From: Deltaproteobacteria bacterium
GTDB lineage: Bacteria > Desulfobacterota > Deferrimicrobia > Deferrimicrobiales > Deferrimicrobiaceae
DNA length: 63,520 nucleotides
NCBI GenBank assembly: GCA_020346465.1
Contig: CP070783.1
Location: 771,332 to 834,851, forward strand
Direction: 5' to 3'
The notes below the pieces were generated by a model that saw only the letters and a list, made by a program, of their open reading frames with translations, did not search any database and had not been told where the DNA came from. Positions within the stretch are counted from its first letter, which is position 1; every line of letters starts with the position of its first letter. Positions 8,222 through 16,652 of this stretch are shown piece after piece. Both the position numbers and the translations under genes were made by a program.

Positions 8222-9352
8222 TCACTCCTTCGGGGGCGTCCCGTCCTTGTCAAAATCGTCCCAGGTAAGGTCGGAGGTCGACGAAACCCCGCGCACGCGG
8301 AGGGCGAAGTCCTCGGGGTTGGATGCCTGCCGGAGCGCCTCCTCCATGGAGATCAGGTTTTCCTTGTGGAGAGCCATGAGGGACTGGTCGAATGTCTGCA
8401 TCCCGTAGCTCACGTATCCCTGGGCGATGGCCTCCCGGATCTTCTTTGTCTTGTCCTTGTCCTCGATGTACTCCCGGACGCGCGCCGTGTTGATCATCAC
8501 CTCGACCGCCGGGACCCTTCCCGTCGCGTCGGAGCGGGGGACCAGCCTCTGGGAAATGACGCCCTTCAGGATCGAGGCCAGCTGGATCCTCACCTGCTTG
8601 TGCTGGTAGGGGGGGAACACGCCGATGATCCGGTTGATCGTCTCCGCCGCATCGAGGGTATGGAGCGTCGACAGCACGAGATGTCCCGTCTCGGCCGCCA
8701 TGATCGCCGTCTCGATCGTGTCGAAGTCGCGCATCTCTCCGACGAGGATCACGTCCGGATCCTGGCGGAGGGCGTTTTTGAGGGCCCCGGCGAACGTGGA
8801 GGTGTCCGCGCCGATCTCCCGCTGGTTGATGATGCTTTTCCGGTCCCGGAGAAGGAACTCGATCGGATCCTCGATCGTGAGGATGTGGCAGCTCCGGTGG
8901 TTGTTGATGAAGTCCACGATCGAGGCCAGGGTTGTCGATTTCCCGCTCCCCGTGGTCCCGGTGCACAGGATGAGACCCCTCGTCTCCAGGGCCAGCTTCT
9001 CGATCACTCTCGGCAGGTGCAACTCCTCGAAGGAGAGGGTCCCGATCGCGATGACCCGGATGGCGATCCCGATCGTGCTGCGCTGCAGAAAGAGGTTCAC
9101 GCGGAACCGCCCCAGCCCCGGCACGCTGTAGGAGCAGTCGACCTCGTGGTTGTTTTCGAACCGTTCCTTCTGCTCCGTGGAGACGAGGATCCGGTCGCTG
9201 ATCGCGTTCAGGTCCTCGACCCGCAGGGGCTGCGGCACCTTGAGGGGCACGAGCTTTCCGTTGATGCGCACGATGGGGGGAAGCCCCACCTTCAGGTGGA
9301 TGTCGGAGGCGGAATTCTTGACCGCGGCCTTGAGGATGTCGTTGAGGTCCAA
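8222..9352 (-). CDS. pilT: Type IV pilus retraction ATPase PilT
   Basis: This 376-residue hexameric ATPase powers pilus retraction (twitching, DNA uptake). It has the PilT N-terminal motif SASDIHLKVGLPP, Walker A GTTGSGKST, the acidic HILTIEDPIEF box, Walker B VILVGEMRD and the HLVLSTLHT box. The start is TTG, directly following the recA stop (TAATTG), with AAGGCG just upstream in recA; the resulting N-terminus fits the family. No other pil genes are near, and its place between recA and recX suggests co-expression with recombination functions. Confidence 0.95.
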   Translation of the reverse strand: MDLNDILKAAVKNSASDIHLKVGLPPIVRINGKLVPLKVPQPLRVEDLNAISDRILVSTEQKERFENNHEVDCSYSVPGLGRFRVNLFLQRSTIGIAIRVIAIGTLSFEELHLPRVIEKLALETRGLILCTGTTGSGKSTTLASIVDFINNHRSCHILTIEDPIEFLLRDRKSIINQREIGADTSTFAGALKNALRQDPDVILVGEMRDFDTIETAIMAAETGHLVLSTLHTLDAAETINRIIGVFPPYQHKQVRIQLASILKGVISQRLVPRSDATGRVPAVEVMINTARVREYIEDKDKTKKIREAIAQGYVSYGMQTFDQSLMALHKENLISMEEALRQASNPEDFALRVRGVSSTSDLTWDDFDKDGTPPKE

Positions 9353-10384
9353 TTACGCCTTCCCTTCCTGCGCGGCCTTGGGGGGTTCCGCCATGCCCGA
9401 CTTCTCGAGGATTTTCCCGCACAGCTCCCTCGCAACGTCCGGGTGGTCCCGGAGGAAGACCCGCGCGTTCTCCCTTCCCTGTCCTATCCTCTCCCCCTGC
9501 ACGGAGTACCACGAACCGCTCTTTTCCACGACCCCCAGGTCGACGCCCAGGTCCAGGACGTCCCCCTCGCGGGAGATCCCGTCCCCGTAGAGGATGTCGA
9601 ACTCCGCCTCGCGGAAGGGGGGCGCAAGCTTGTTCTTGACCACCTTCACGCGGGTGCGCGCCCCGATGACCCCGTCGTCCTTCTTGATCTGGCTGATGCG
9701 CCGGATATCCATCCGGATCGTCGAGTAGAACTTCAGGGCGTTGCCGCCGGTGGTCGTCTCGGGGTTGCCGAACATCACCCCGATCTTCATGCGGATCTGG
9801 TTGATGAAGACGACAGCGGTCTGGGACTTGCTGATCGTTCCGGTCAGCTTCCTGAGCGCCTGGGACATGAGCCGCGCCTGGAGCCCCATGTGGGAGTCGC
9901 CCATCTCCCCCTCGATCTCCGCCTTCGGCACCAGCGCGGCCACCGAGTCGATCACCAGGACGTCCAGGGCGCCGCTGCGCACGAGCATCTCGGCGATTTC
10001 GAGCGCCTGCTCCCCCGTGTCCGGCTGCGAGACGAGGAGATCGTCGGTGTTCAGCCCGAGCTTGCGGGCATAGTTCAGATCGAGTGCGTGCTCCGCATCG
10101 ACGAAGCCCGCGATCCCGCCCTGCCTCTGGGCCTCGGCGATGATGTGGAGGGCCAGCGTGGTTTTCCCGGAGGACTCGGGCCCGAAGATCTCGGTCACGC
10201 GCCCCCTGGGGATCCCGCCGATCCCCAACGCGATGTCCAGCGAGATCGCCCCCGTCGAGATGGCGGGGACGTCCTTGGTCTGGACGTCGCTTCCCAGCCG
10301 CATGATCGCGCCTTTTCCATAACTCTTCTCGATCGCCGCAAGTGCCATGTCGAGCGCCTTGCGCCGGTTCGGATCCTGGCTCAT
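9353..10384 (-). CDS. recA: Recombinase RecA
   Basis: This 343-residue protein is the DNA strand-exchange ATPase and LexA co-protease. Walker [10 protein letters not shown] lies near residue 66, Walker B is LVIDSVAAL, loop L1 surrounds [15 protein letters not shown], and [17 protein letters not shown] and [10 protein letters not shown] are typical. Its ATG overlaps the thpR stop (ATGA), so it appears translationally coupled to an operon headed by pgpA. No obvious LexA-type operator was seen upstream. Confidence 0.99.
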   Translation of the reverse strand: MSQDPNRRKALDMALAAIEKSYGKGAIMRLGSDVQTKDVPAISTGAISLDIALGIGGIPRGRVTEIFGPESSGKTTLALHIIAEAQRQGGIAGFVDAEHALDLNYARKLGLNTDDLLVSQPDTGEQALEIAEMLVRSGALDVLVIDSVAALVPKAEIEGEMGDSHMGLQARLMSQALRKLTGTISKSQTAVVFINQIRMKIGVMFGNPETTTGGNALKFYSTIRMDIRRISQIKKDDGVIGARTRVKVVKNKLAPPFREAEFDILYGDGISREGDVLDLGVDLGVVEKSGSWYSVQGERIGQGRENARVFLRDHPDVARELCGKILEKSGMAEPPKAAQEGKA

Positions 10385-10977
10385 TCTCCTGCTCCTCTCT
10401 GTGCTGTCCTGTCCGCCCCTCCCCCGAAGGGAATCTCGCGCAGGACCGAGTAGTTCGCCCCCGACGGGGAGAGGCGGCTTTCGTACAGACGGTACGAGTT
10501 CACCGATACGGTGTCGATCCTCATCCCGGAAACCGCAGCGGCGTACGCTTCTCCCCAGCCCGGCGCCACCTTGCCCCTGACGCGCCCCACCGTCACATGG
10601 GGGTGATAGGGCCTTTCGTCGCGGGGAAAACCCGCCCCGGAAAGCGCGTTCTCCATATTCTCATGCAACTTCCCGACCAATTCAAGCGGTTCCCGGATCC
10701 CGACCCATAAAACCCTTGGTGCCCGAAGCGTCGGGAATCCGCCGGCCTGCCCGACGCGCAGACCGAAGGGGGGGATCTCCCGAACCGCTTCCGTCAGGAG
10801 CACGGCCAGCTCATCCACCCGGCCGGGTGGAGTCTCGCCGAGAAACTTCAACGTCAGGTGCAGGTTCCGTTCGGGGACCCAGGACACGGGAACCTTCCTG
10901 TCCCGGAGGGGGGACACCGCCCCGGCGATCGTCCTGCGGCATTCCGGGGGGAGCCCGATCCCGATGAACAGCCTCAC
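10381..10977 (-). CDS. thpR: RNA 2',3'-cyclic phosphodiesterase (2H family, LigT/ThpR)
   Basis: This 198-residue protein has the two signature H-x-T-x motifs of the 2H superfamily: HLTLKF near residue 48 and HPHVTVGRV near residue 130. The N-terminus [12 protein letters not shown] is typical of LigT. These enzymes act on 2',3'-cyclic phosphates or 2'-5' linkages in RNA. The GTG at 10977 overlaps the cinA stop as GTGA, and the thpR stop overlaps recA as ATGA, placing it mid-operon. Linkage of thpR, cinA and recA is common in bacteria. Confidence 0.92.
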   Translation of the reverse strand: MRLFIGIGLPPECRRTIAGAVSPLRDRKVPVSWVPERNLHLTLKFLGETPPGRVDELAVLLTEAVREIPPFGLRVGQAGGFPTLRAPRVLWVGIREPLELVGKLHENMENALSGAGFPRDERPYHPHVTVGRVRGKVAPGWGEAYAAAVSGMRIDTVSVNSYRLYESRLSPSGANYSVLREIPFGGGADRTAQRGAGE

Positions 10978-11468
10978 CGGCCCCTCCCCTCCTCCCCCGA
11001 AAGAAAGGACACGAGGAGTTCGAGAGCGTGCCGAACCGTCTCTCCGCGGACGGCGTCGCGGTCGCCCGGAAGGCTGAGGTGGTGCGAAAGCCGGACTTCG
11101 CCCGACGCGATCGCCACGTAGACTGTCCCCACGGGCTTGTCCGGGCTCCCCCCCCCCGGGCCGGCGATCCCGGTCGTCCCGATCCCGATGTCCGCCCCGA
11201 AGCGTCGCGCGGCCCCGTCCGCCATCGCCTCCGCGACTTCCCGGCTCACCGCCCCCCGGGATTCGATGAGGTCCGGCGGCACGCCGAGCTCCCTCGTCTT
11301 CGATTCGTTCCCATACGCAACGACCCCCCCGAGGAAGTAGGCGGAGCTTCCCGGGACGGACGTCAGCGCCTCGCACACGCCTCCCCCCGTGCACGACTCG
11401 GCCACCGCCACACGGCGCCTTCCGGAGAGGAGCACCCCCCCGGCGCGGGCGGCGAGGTCCCGGGTCAC
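10974..11468 (-). CDS. CinA C-terminal type nicotinamide-nucleotide amidase (PncC)
   Basis: This 164-residue stand-alone CinA C-terminal domain contains VAVAESCTGGGVCEALTSVPGSSAYFLGGVVAYGN, the SREVAEAMADG helix and TTGIAGPGGG. PncC deamidates nicotinamide mononucleotide to nicotinic acid mononucleotide in the pyridine nucleotide cycle. The N-terminal molybdopterin-binding half of full CinA is absent. I chose the GTG at 11468, which overlaps the pgpA stop as GTGA like other junctions in this operon. A GTG at 11495 would add nine residues and a longer overlap. Confidence 0.9.
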   Translation of the reverse strand: MTRDLAARAGGVLLSGRRRVAVAESCTGGGVCEALTSVPGSSAYFLGGVVAYGNESKTRELGVPPDLIESRGAVSREVAEAMADGAARRFGADIGIGTTGIAGPGGGSPDKPVGTVYVAIASGEVRLSHHLSLPGDRDAVRGETVRHALELLVSFLSGEEGRGR

Positions 11469-11935
11469 CCGGTCAGCCACAGGATCCCCCGGCACGCAAG
11501 GTTGGCATACAGGCCCGCCACCAGGTCATCGGCCACCACGGAGGCCGTCCCGCTGCGGGAGTCGATCCACGCAGCCGGGCCGAACTTCACGATATCGAAC
11601 AGGCGAAAGAGAAGGAACAGGAGGAATCCGGATTTCCACCCCCAGGGAATCCCCGTCGCCGCCAGCAGCATCCCCGCGACCTCGTCGATCACGACAGAAG
11701 GCGGATCCTGCCGGCCGGTCACCCGGATCTCCACCCGCGCGGCGGGGAAGGACAGCACCAGGAGCGATGCCAGCACCCCGAAGTGGATCGCCCCCCAGCC
11801 CCCTCCCCAATACCACAGGGGAAGGGCGAGGAGGGACCCGAGCGTTCCGGGGGCCAGGGGAGCGTATCCCACCCCCAGTCCGGAGGCGACGGCCCGCATG
11901 ACCACGCGATCCGGAAAACGTTTGCCATCGTGCAT
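11465..11935 (-). CDS. pgpA: Phosphatidylglycerophosphatase A
   Basis: This 156-residue membrane enzyme removes phosphate from phosphatidylglycerophosphate to form phosphatidylglycerol. The family signature ASGLGVGYAPLAPGTLGSL is at the N-terminus, followed by SVVIDEVAGML and FRLFDIVKFGPAAWID. Four hydrophobic segments are visible. It heads the pgpA-cinA-thpR-recA-pilT-recX-alaS transcript. The ATG at 11935 has no Shine-Dalgarno sequence and lies about 12 bases from a possible -10 box. Confidence 0.93.
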   Translation of the reverse strand: MHDGKRFPDRVVMRAVASGLGVGYAPLAPGTLGSLLALPLWYWGGGWGAIHFGVLASLLVLSFPAARVEIRVTGRQDPPSVVIDEVAGMLLAATGIPWGWKSGFLLFLLFRLFDIVKFGPAAWIDSRSGTASVVADDLVAGLYANLACRGILWLTG

Positions 11936-11947
11936 GAGGATTATTAG

Positions 11948-11976
11948 ATGATAAATTCATTTGAATTATCAAACAA
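11948..11976 (-). promoter_or_regulatory. Promoter of the pgpA-recA-alaS operon
   Basis: Within an unusually AT-rich 60-base gap, TTGTTT (11971-11976) and TATCAT (11948-11953) are separated by 17 bases on the minus strand. Transcription would start about six bases before the pgpA ATG, so the leader is nearly absent. It overlaps a divergent promoter and the imperfect palindrome at 11950-11970. Confidence 0.5.
11950..11970. repeat. AT-rich imperfect palindrome in a divergent promoter
   Basis: ATTCA (11955-11959) and TGAAT (11962-11966) flank a two-base centre. Outer GATA (11950-11953) and TATC (11967-11970) match with one unpaired base. It overlaps the -35 of the rightward promoter and the -10 of the leftward one, so a bound regulator could control both. 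No regulator is identified. Confidence 0.4.
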
Positions 11977-11989
11977 ATAAAACTATATT
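11961..11989 (+). promoter_or_regulatory. Promoter of the HEAT/HD-GYP operon, predicted leaderless
   Basis: TTGAAT (11961-11966) and TATATT (11984-11989) have the ideal 17-base spacing. The base seven positions after the -10 is the A of the ATG at 11996, so the transcript should begin at the start codon. No ribosome-binding site precedes the ATG, which agrees with a leaderless mRNA. Confidence 0.65.
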
Positions 11990-11995
11990 TTCCAG

Positions 11996-13570
11996 ATGGA
12001 CCCGAATCGGGACTCATCGCCGGACCCAATGCGGGAAAAAGTCGTTCTGGCGATGATCGAACTCGGCAAAGGGATAAAAAACGTCAATTTCTACCCCCCC
12101 GGCCACCCGGCTCTCATCCAGGCGATGGAAAAAATCGTCGCCGCGATCGAGACGGTCCCTCCTCCCGAAGCCGGCATCGAGATCGACGTGACCAAGAACG
12201 CCCTCCTGTACCGGGAGGAGCCCCTTCCCCCGGGCAACAAGGCGATCGCGGACCTCAACCGCGAGCTCTACCACCGGCGCGCCAGCAGGCTCATTCTCCT
12301 GAATGGCCAGAAACCGGAGGAGATCATCGCCTTTCTCGGGGTCATGAACCGGGACATCCAGGATCTGCACGAACAGGGGGGGCTGGAGAAGGCCCTGCTC
12401 CGGGAGAAGGTCTCCCGGATCTGGGTGAACCGTGTCGACTACGAGGGGCTCACCGAAATGCTCAAGAAGGAGGAGGAGGGACCGGCTCCTCCGGAAGAAG
12501 ACGAGGCGGGGGTTTCGGCCGACGACCAGCCCCCCGATCTCGAGGAACGGCCCCCGCAGGGTCCGGAGATCGGGGAGCTTCTCCGGAGGCTGGAGAAGGA
12601 AACGGAGGCTGCCGCCTACCGCGACCTCGTCGTCTCCCTGACGGGCGCTCTGCTCCGGGAGCACGGCGACCGGCGGATCGAATATTCCGGCCAGGCGCTC
12701 TCGATCTACGTGGTGCACGCCGAACGACCCCCGGCGGGAGACCCGGAGATCGCCGACATCGCGCGCACGGGGATCCGGGAACTCGTCTCCGACGACCTGG
12801 TGGCCCACTACATCCGGCGCCTCAAGGAGCGGGGAGGAAGAAACCGGGCGGAGACGGAGGCCCTGCTGACGGCGTTCGGCGAGCGCGCCGTGAAGAGCCT
12901 GCTCTTCGCCCTGGCCGAGGAGGGGGATTTCCTCATCCGGAAATCGGTCGTCGACATCCTCTTGCGGATCGGGCCCCCCGTGGTTCCCGCGATCCTCGAC
13001 AACCTGAACGACGCCCGATGGTACTTCGTCAGGAACATGGTCACGGTCCTGGGAAACCTCGGGGAACCGGACCTCGCTCCCCACATCGTCACGTCGCTTT
13101 CCCACCCGGATCTCCGGGTGAAGAAGGAGGCGATCAAGGGGTTGTCCAGGCTGTCGCATCCCTCCGCCGTCAACGCCCTCTCGGAACTGTGCTTCTTCCC
13201 CGAGGAGAGCATCGCGCTCCAGGCTACCGCCGCCCTCTCCCAGAAAAAGGAGGAGCAAGCGGTCCAGATCCTTGCCCGGAGGGCCGTCCAGAAGAGGATT
13301 CTCTATCCGAACTACCGCCTGGCCCACGAGGCGATCGAGTCCCTTCGCATCATCGACACCGACGCGGCGCTTTCCGCGCTCGAGGAGATCCTGCGCACCA
13401 GGGTGATCTGCGAAACGCCAAATTCCCGCGAGATGAAGCAGCACGCGCTTCGATGCATCTCAAGGATGTCGGGAGACCGGCCGAAAGAGATCGTCCTCCG
13501 GGAGAAAAGCGGCCATGCGGCGCATCTCAGGGCGGAGGCGGAGCGGATCCTGAAGAGGAGAGGCTGGTGA
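11996..13570 (+). CDS. HEAT-repeat protein with an N-terminal domain shared with the next gene
   Basis: This 524-residue soluble protein has three parts. Residues about 14-165 form a domain (LGKGIKNVNFYPPGHPAL, then LILLNGQKPEEIIAFL) that also opens the following HD-GYP protein. An acidic, proline-rich linker follows at about 165-205. From about 280 to the end are HEAT-like helices (LLFALAEEGDFLIRKSVVDIL, DARWYFVRNMVTVLGNLGEPDL, HPDLRVKKEAIKGLSRL). HEAT solenoids bind proteins, so this looks like a scaffold or adaptor working with the HD-GYP enzyme. I do not recognise a named family for the N-terminal domain. The ATG at 11996 sits at the predicted transcription start. Confidence 0.85.
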   Translation: MDPNRDSSPDPMREKVVLAMIELGKGIKNVNFYPPGHPALIQAMEKIVAAIETVPPPEAGIEIDVTKNALLYREEPLPPGNKAIADLNRELYHRRASRLILLNGQKPEEIIAFLGVMNRDIQDLHEQGGLEKALLREKVSRIWVNRVDYEGLTEMLKKEEEGPAPPEEDEAGVSADDQPPDLEERPPQGPEIGELLRRLEKETEAAAYRDLVVSLTGALLREHGDRRIEYSGQALSIYVVHAERPPAGDPEIADIARTGIRELVSDDLVAHYIRRLKERGGRNRAETEALLTAFGERAVKSLLFALAEEGDFLIRKSVVDILLRIGPPVVPAILDNLNDARWYFVRNMVTVLGNLGEPDLAPHIVTSLSHPDLRVKKEAIKGLSRLSHPSAVNALSELCFFPEESIALQATAALSQKKEEQAVQILARRAVQKRILYPNYRLAHEAIESLRIIDTDAALSALEEILRTRVICETPNSREMKQHALRCISRMSGDRPKEIVLREKSGHAAHLRAEAERILKRRGW

Positions 13571-13577
13571 CAGAAGC

Positions 13578-14978
13578 ATGGCAATGAACCGCCGGCAGCA
13601 GGAAGAGAGGATCGTAAGCCTCATCCGTTCCCTGGGAACCTCCCTGAAGAACCGCGGACTGTACCCCCCGGCACACCCTCTGGTCCGGAAGCCCGTGGAG
13701 AAGTGCTTCTCGGAGATCCTCCTCTTCTTCGCGGACCGGCAGGAGCTCGCCCTGGCGATCTCCGACGAGACCCTGGTGTTCGAGGGGGTTCCCATCTTCA
13801 ACCTGACCTCCTCCCTGGAACTCTTCACGGCCCGGCTCGCCGCCATCGGCATCCCGGCGATCGTGTTCGAGAAGGGGCTTGTCCAGGCGGACATCGAGCA
13901 TCTCATCCGGTTCCTCCACGAAACGAAGGAGGAGGGGCTCTCTTCCTCCGACATCCAGGAGCGGATCGAGGAGATGGGCGTCACCCACATCCGGGTGAAG
14001 CCGCCCTCCGAAGAGGGGGAGGACGATTTCTCCCTTGCGCGGGAGATCTACGGCAACGCGATCGACGCGGTAGCCTCGGTGATGGAGGAGATCCGCAAGG
14101 GCCGGATCCCCTCCGGGGCCGAGTCGGACCGCGTGGTCAGGGACATCAGCGGCATGCTCCAGCGGAACCGCGACGCCATCCTGGCCCTCACCCTGATCCG
14201 GAACTTCGACGAATACACCTACAACCACTCCGTCAACGTGGCCGTGATCTCCCTCGCGATCGCCGAAGCGCTTTCCCTGGACAGCCAGGAGAAGACCGAA
14301 ATCGGGGTGGCCGGGCTCCTCCACGACGTGGGGAAGACCCAGGTCGCCCTCGACCTGATCCGGAAGCCGGGGAATCTCACCGTCCAGGAGTTCGAGGAGA
14401 TCAAGAAGCACCCCGAGGAGGGGTTCGTCCTCCTCGGGAAGATGTCCCACATCCGCCCCGCCTCCGCCTACATGGTCCGGGAGCACCACCTGCGGTACGA
14501 CCGGAAGGGATACCCGGAACTGGGAACGGAGTACGCCGTGAACCCGAGTTCGCAGATCATCGCCGTGGCGGACTGCTACGACGCGATCACGACGATGCGG
14601 GCGTACCAGATGGCGAAGCCTCCGCTCGAAGCGCTCGAGCTCATGGGGGAGCTTGCGGGAAAGTCGATCGACCCGGACATCCTGTCCGTCTTCAAGAACG
14701 TGATGGGGGGCTACCCGATCGGGACGATGGTGCGCCTCAGCACCATGGAGGTGGGGGTCGTCGTCGGGGTCGGCCCCGAGGGGCGCGGGCCGATCCGGGT
14801 CTCGGTTCTGGTCGACCGGCAGGGGACCCCGCTTCCCCGCCCGGAGGAGGTGGAGATCGCCGGGCTCGACGCCGTGGCCGCCACCGCCTCGACCGGACGC
14901 TCGATCCTGGGCACCGTCAACCCCCTCCTGTACCCGGACGCCCGGAAGGGGGTTCCCCTCCCGGCCCCACCCCCGTAA
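13578..14978 (+). CDS. HD-GYP domain protein with the shared N-terminal domain
   Basis: This 466-residue protein begins with a domain (LGTSLKNRGLYPPAHPLV, residues about 15-160) matching that of the upstream HEAT protein. An HD-GYP domain covers about 205-400, with the HD pair in LLHDVGK near residue 248, a histidine pair in REHHLRYDRKGYP near 302 and CYDAITTMRAYQ. HD-GYP proteins usually hydrolyse cyclic di-GMP or related dinucleotides. The GYP motif here reads DRKGYP rather than the usual DGSGYP, so activity should be tested. The last 90 residues form a small beta-rich region. The gene starts seven bases after the HEAT gene, so the two form an operon. A P1 peptidase/HEAT pair converges on it. 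Confidence 0.88.
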   Translation: MAMNRRQQEERIVSLIRSLGTSLKNRGLYPPAHPLVRKPVEKCFSEILLFFADRQELALAISDETLVFEGVPIFNLTSSLELFTARLAAIGIPAIVFEKGLVQADIEHLIRFLHETKEEGLSSSDIQERIEEMGVTHIRVKPPSEEGEDDFSLAREIYGNAIDAVASVMEEIRKGRIPSGAESDRVVRDISGMLQRNRDAILALTLIRNFDEYTYNHSVNVAVISLAIAEALSLDSQEKTEIGVAGLLHDVGKTQVALDLIRKPGNLTVQEFEEIKKHPEEGFVLLGKMSHIRPASAYMVREHHLRYDRKGYPELGTEYAVNPSSQIIAVADCYDAITTMRAYQMAKPPLEALELMGELAGKSIDPDILSVFKNVMGGYPIGTMVRLSTMEVGVVVGVGPEGRGPIRVSVLVDRQGTPLPRPEEVEIAGLDAVAATASTGRSILGTVNPLLYPDARKGVPLPAPPP

Positions 14979-15004
14979 CGAGGGACGCACGACCCCCTTC
15001 GGAT

Positions 15005-15574
15005 CTACCCCGCGCTCCACTCCCCGAGGGCGCGCGCGGTTGCCGCCCTGACGGTCTCGTCCCGGTCGGCGGCGTGCGCGAGAACTTTCTCCCACCCGGC
15101 GCTCTCCGTCACCCGGGCGACCGCATGGATCGCCTTGGCACGCACCTCGGGGTCCGGGTGATCGAGGTACCCCTCGATGACGGGCGCCAGTTCCGTCCGC
15201 CGGGACTTCCCCAGCGCCTCGAGGAGGTTGCCGAGCACGACGCCCTCTTCCCCGGGAAGCCTGGCCACCATCGCCTCGAGAACGGCCCCGGTCAGGCAGG
15301 ACTCGAGGGCGCGGACGGCGGCCCCGCGGACTTCCTGCTCCTTGTCCGACAGGGCGGCAAGAAGGATGGTCGTCCCTTCCGTCCCCCCGATCTCCTGCGC
15401 CGAGAAGACAACACGGACCCGCTCTTCCAGGGAGCCGGTCCCGAGCACCCGGAGGTAGGAAGACACCGACTTCTTTCCCCGCAGCCTGTCGAGAGCGGCG
15501 GAGGCCGCCAGGCGGACCGCGACGGAAGGATCGGACAGCATTCCCTTGAGAATCTCCTCGATCCTGTCGATCAT
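15005..15574 (-). CDS. Small HEAT-repeat protein
   Basis: This 189-residue protein is built of HEAT or PBS-lyase-type helices: LLAALSDKEQEVRGAAVRALESC, IEGYLDHPDPEVRAKAIHAVARV and AADRDETVRAATARALGEW. It has no signal peptide or catalytic motif and is probably a cytoplasmic protein-binding module. Its ATG overlaps the stop of the P1 peptidase gene as ATGA, so it is co-translated with it. It converges on the HEAT/HD-GYP operon but lacks the shared N-terminal domain of those proteins. Confidence 0.85.
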   Translation of the reverse strand: MIDRIEEILKGMLSDPSVAVRLAASAALDRLRGKKSVSSYLRVLGTGSLEERVRVVFSAQEIGGTEGTTILLAALSDKEQEVRGAAVRALESCLTGAVLEAMVARLPGEEGVVLGNLLEALGKSRRTELAPVIEGYLDHPDPEVRAKAIHAVARVTESAGWEKVLAHAADRDETVRAATARALGEWSAG

Positions 15575-16548
15575 CGGCTTTCCCTCCCGAGCATGTCCCG
15601 TGCCGACGGCAGTCCGTGCGCCCCCGTCGCAAACCGGACGGCGTCCGCAATCGCCCTTCCGAGTGCCCGTCCCGCGAGAACCGCCGTCTGCATCGGGTTT
15701 CCCCTGCGCCCCGCACCCCCGGTGGACAGGGCCACGACGACATCGCCGTCCATCGGGGTGTGAACGGGCCGGATCGACCGGCAGAGGGCACCGTGCGCCA
15801 TCCTGGCGACCCCGGCAAGTTCCTCCCGGGAGAGGTCCTCGGCGGTGGCGACGACGCCAAGGGTCGTGTTCCCCGGGGCGAACGGCTCCCTCGCATACCC
15901 GTCGAGAAACGCCTCTTCCGTCCCCGACCGCCCTTTCCCGTCTTCGGTCCGCGCCCCGGCGAGCCACTCCCCCGAGAGGGGGTCGAAGACGTCCCCGAAG
16001 GCGTTCACGACGGCGCAGGCCCCGACGATCGCCCCTCCCCCGCGCTCGCTCGCGGTTCCGAACCCGCCTTTCATCGCGCGGCCCAGCCCGAAAATCTTCC
16101 CCACGGTCGCCCCGGCCCCCGCCCCCACGGACCCCTGTGCCGGGGGGTCCGGAGACGCCTTTTCCGCGGCGGCGCGCGCCATCTCCGGAGTGGGCCGGAA
16201 GGCCGGGTCCCCGAAGCCCAGGTCGTAGATGACCACCGTGGGAACGATCGGAACCGGTCCCGCCGGTGTGGGAAAGCCGATCCCCCTTCCCTCGAGGAGG
16301 CGCATCACGCCGGCGGCGGAGTCGAGCCCGAAAGCGCTTCCCCCCGCCAGGACGAGCCCGTGGATGAGGCGCGCCGGGTGGGGCCGGAGGAGCGAATCCA
16401 TCTGCCTCGTCCCGGCGGCTTCCCCCCGGATGTCGGCCGCCCCGGTCGCTCCCCGGGGGAAGAGAAGCACGGTGATCCCCGACCCTCGCCCGAGGTCGTG
16501 CTCGTGCCCCACGAGAACCCCGGGCACGTCGGTGATCGATCCCCCCAT
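15571..16548 (-). CDS. P1 (DmpA/S58) family self-processing peptidase
   Basis: This 325-residue protein opens with ITDVPGVLVGHEHD, and has LVLAGGSAFGLDSAAG and a glycine-rich stretch around GSVGAGAGATVGK. The autoprocessing site is in APGNTTLGVVAT, where DmpA-type enzymes cut before the nucleophile to give two chains. Family members are aminopeptidases or amidases in the Ntn-like group. There is no signal peptide, so it is probably cytoplasmic, and the substrate is unknown. The ATG at 16548 follows GGAGGGAGG. It is first in a two-gene transcript with a small HEAT protein. Confidence 0.9.
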   Translation of the reverse strand: MGGSITDVPGVLVGHEHDLGRGSGITVLLFPRGATGAADIRGEAAGTRQMDSLLRPHPARLIHGLVLAGGSAFGLDSAAGVMRLLEGRGIGFPTPAGPVPIVPTVVIYDLGFGDPAFRPTPEMARAAAEKASPDPPAQGSVGAGAGATVGKIFGLGRAMKGGFGTASERGGGAIVGACAVVNAFGDVFDPLSGEWLAGARTEDGKGRSGTEEAFLDGYAREPFAPGNTTLGVVATAEDLSREELAGVARMAHGALCRSIRPVHTPMDGDVVVALSTGGAGRRGNPMQTAVLAGRALGRAIADAVRFATGAHGLPSARDMLGRESR

Positions 16549-16569
16549 CCTCCCTCCGCAATTCGTATA

Positions 16570-16598
16570 TATCTACCGGACTGCGGTGGGTTCGTCAA
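16570..16598 (-). promoter_or_regulatory. Promoter of the P1 peptidase operon
   Basis: On the minus strand TTGACG (16593-16598) and TAGATA (16570-16575) are separated by 17 bases. Transcription would start near 16563, ahead of a GGAGGGAGG ribosome site. It is back to back with the ruvX promoter. Confidence 0.55.
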
Positions 16599-16603
16599 TC
16601 GTG

Positions 16604-16633
16604 TTGACGGTGCCGTCACGGGAAACGTACACT
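16604..16633 (+). promoter_or_regulatory. Promoter of ruvX-mltG
   Basis: TTGACG (16604-16609) and TACACT (16628-16633) are separated by 18 bases. The expected start near 16640 leaves a short leader containing GGGGA before the ruvX ATG at 16653. Confidence 0.6.
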
Positions 16634-16652
16634 TTTTACGGGGGATTATCGG

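Noticed and set aside
4996-8268. A very long open frame opposite alaS and recX
   Set aside because: It is rich in Arg, Pro and Gly, has no recognisable domain and mirrors strong genes on the other strand. Such frames are expected in very GC-rich DNA.
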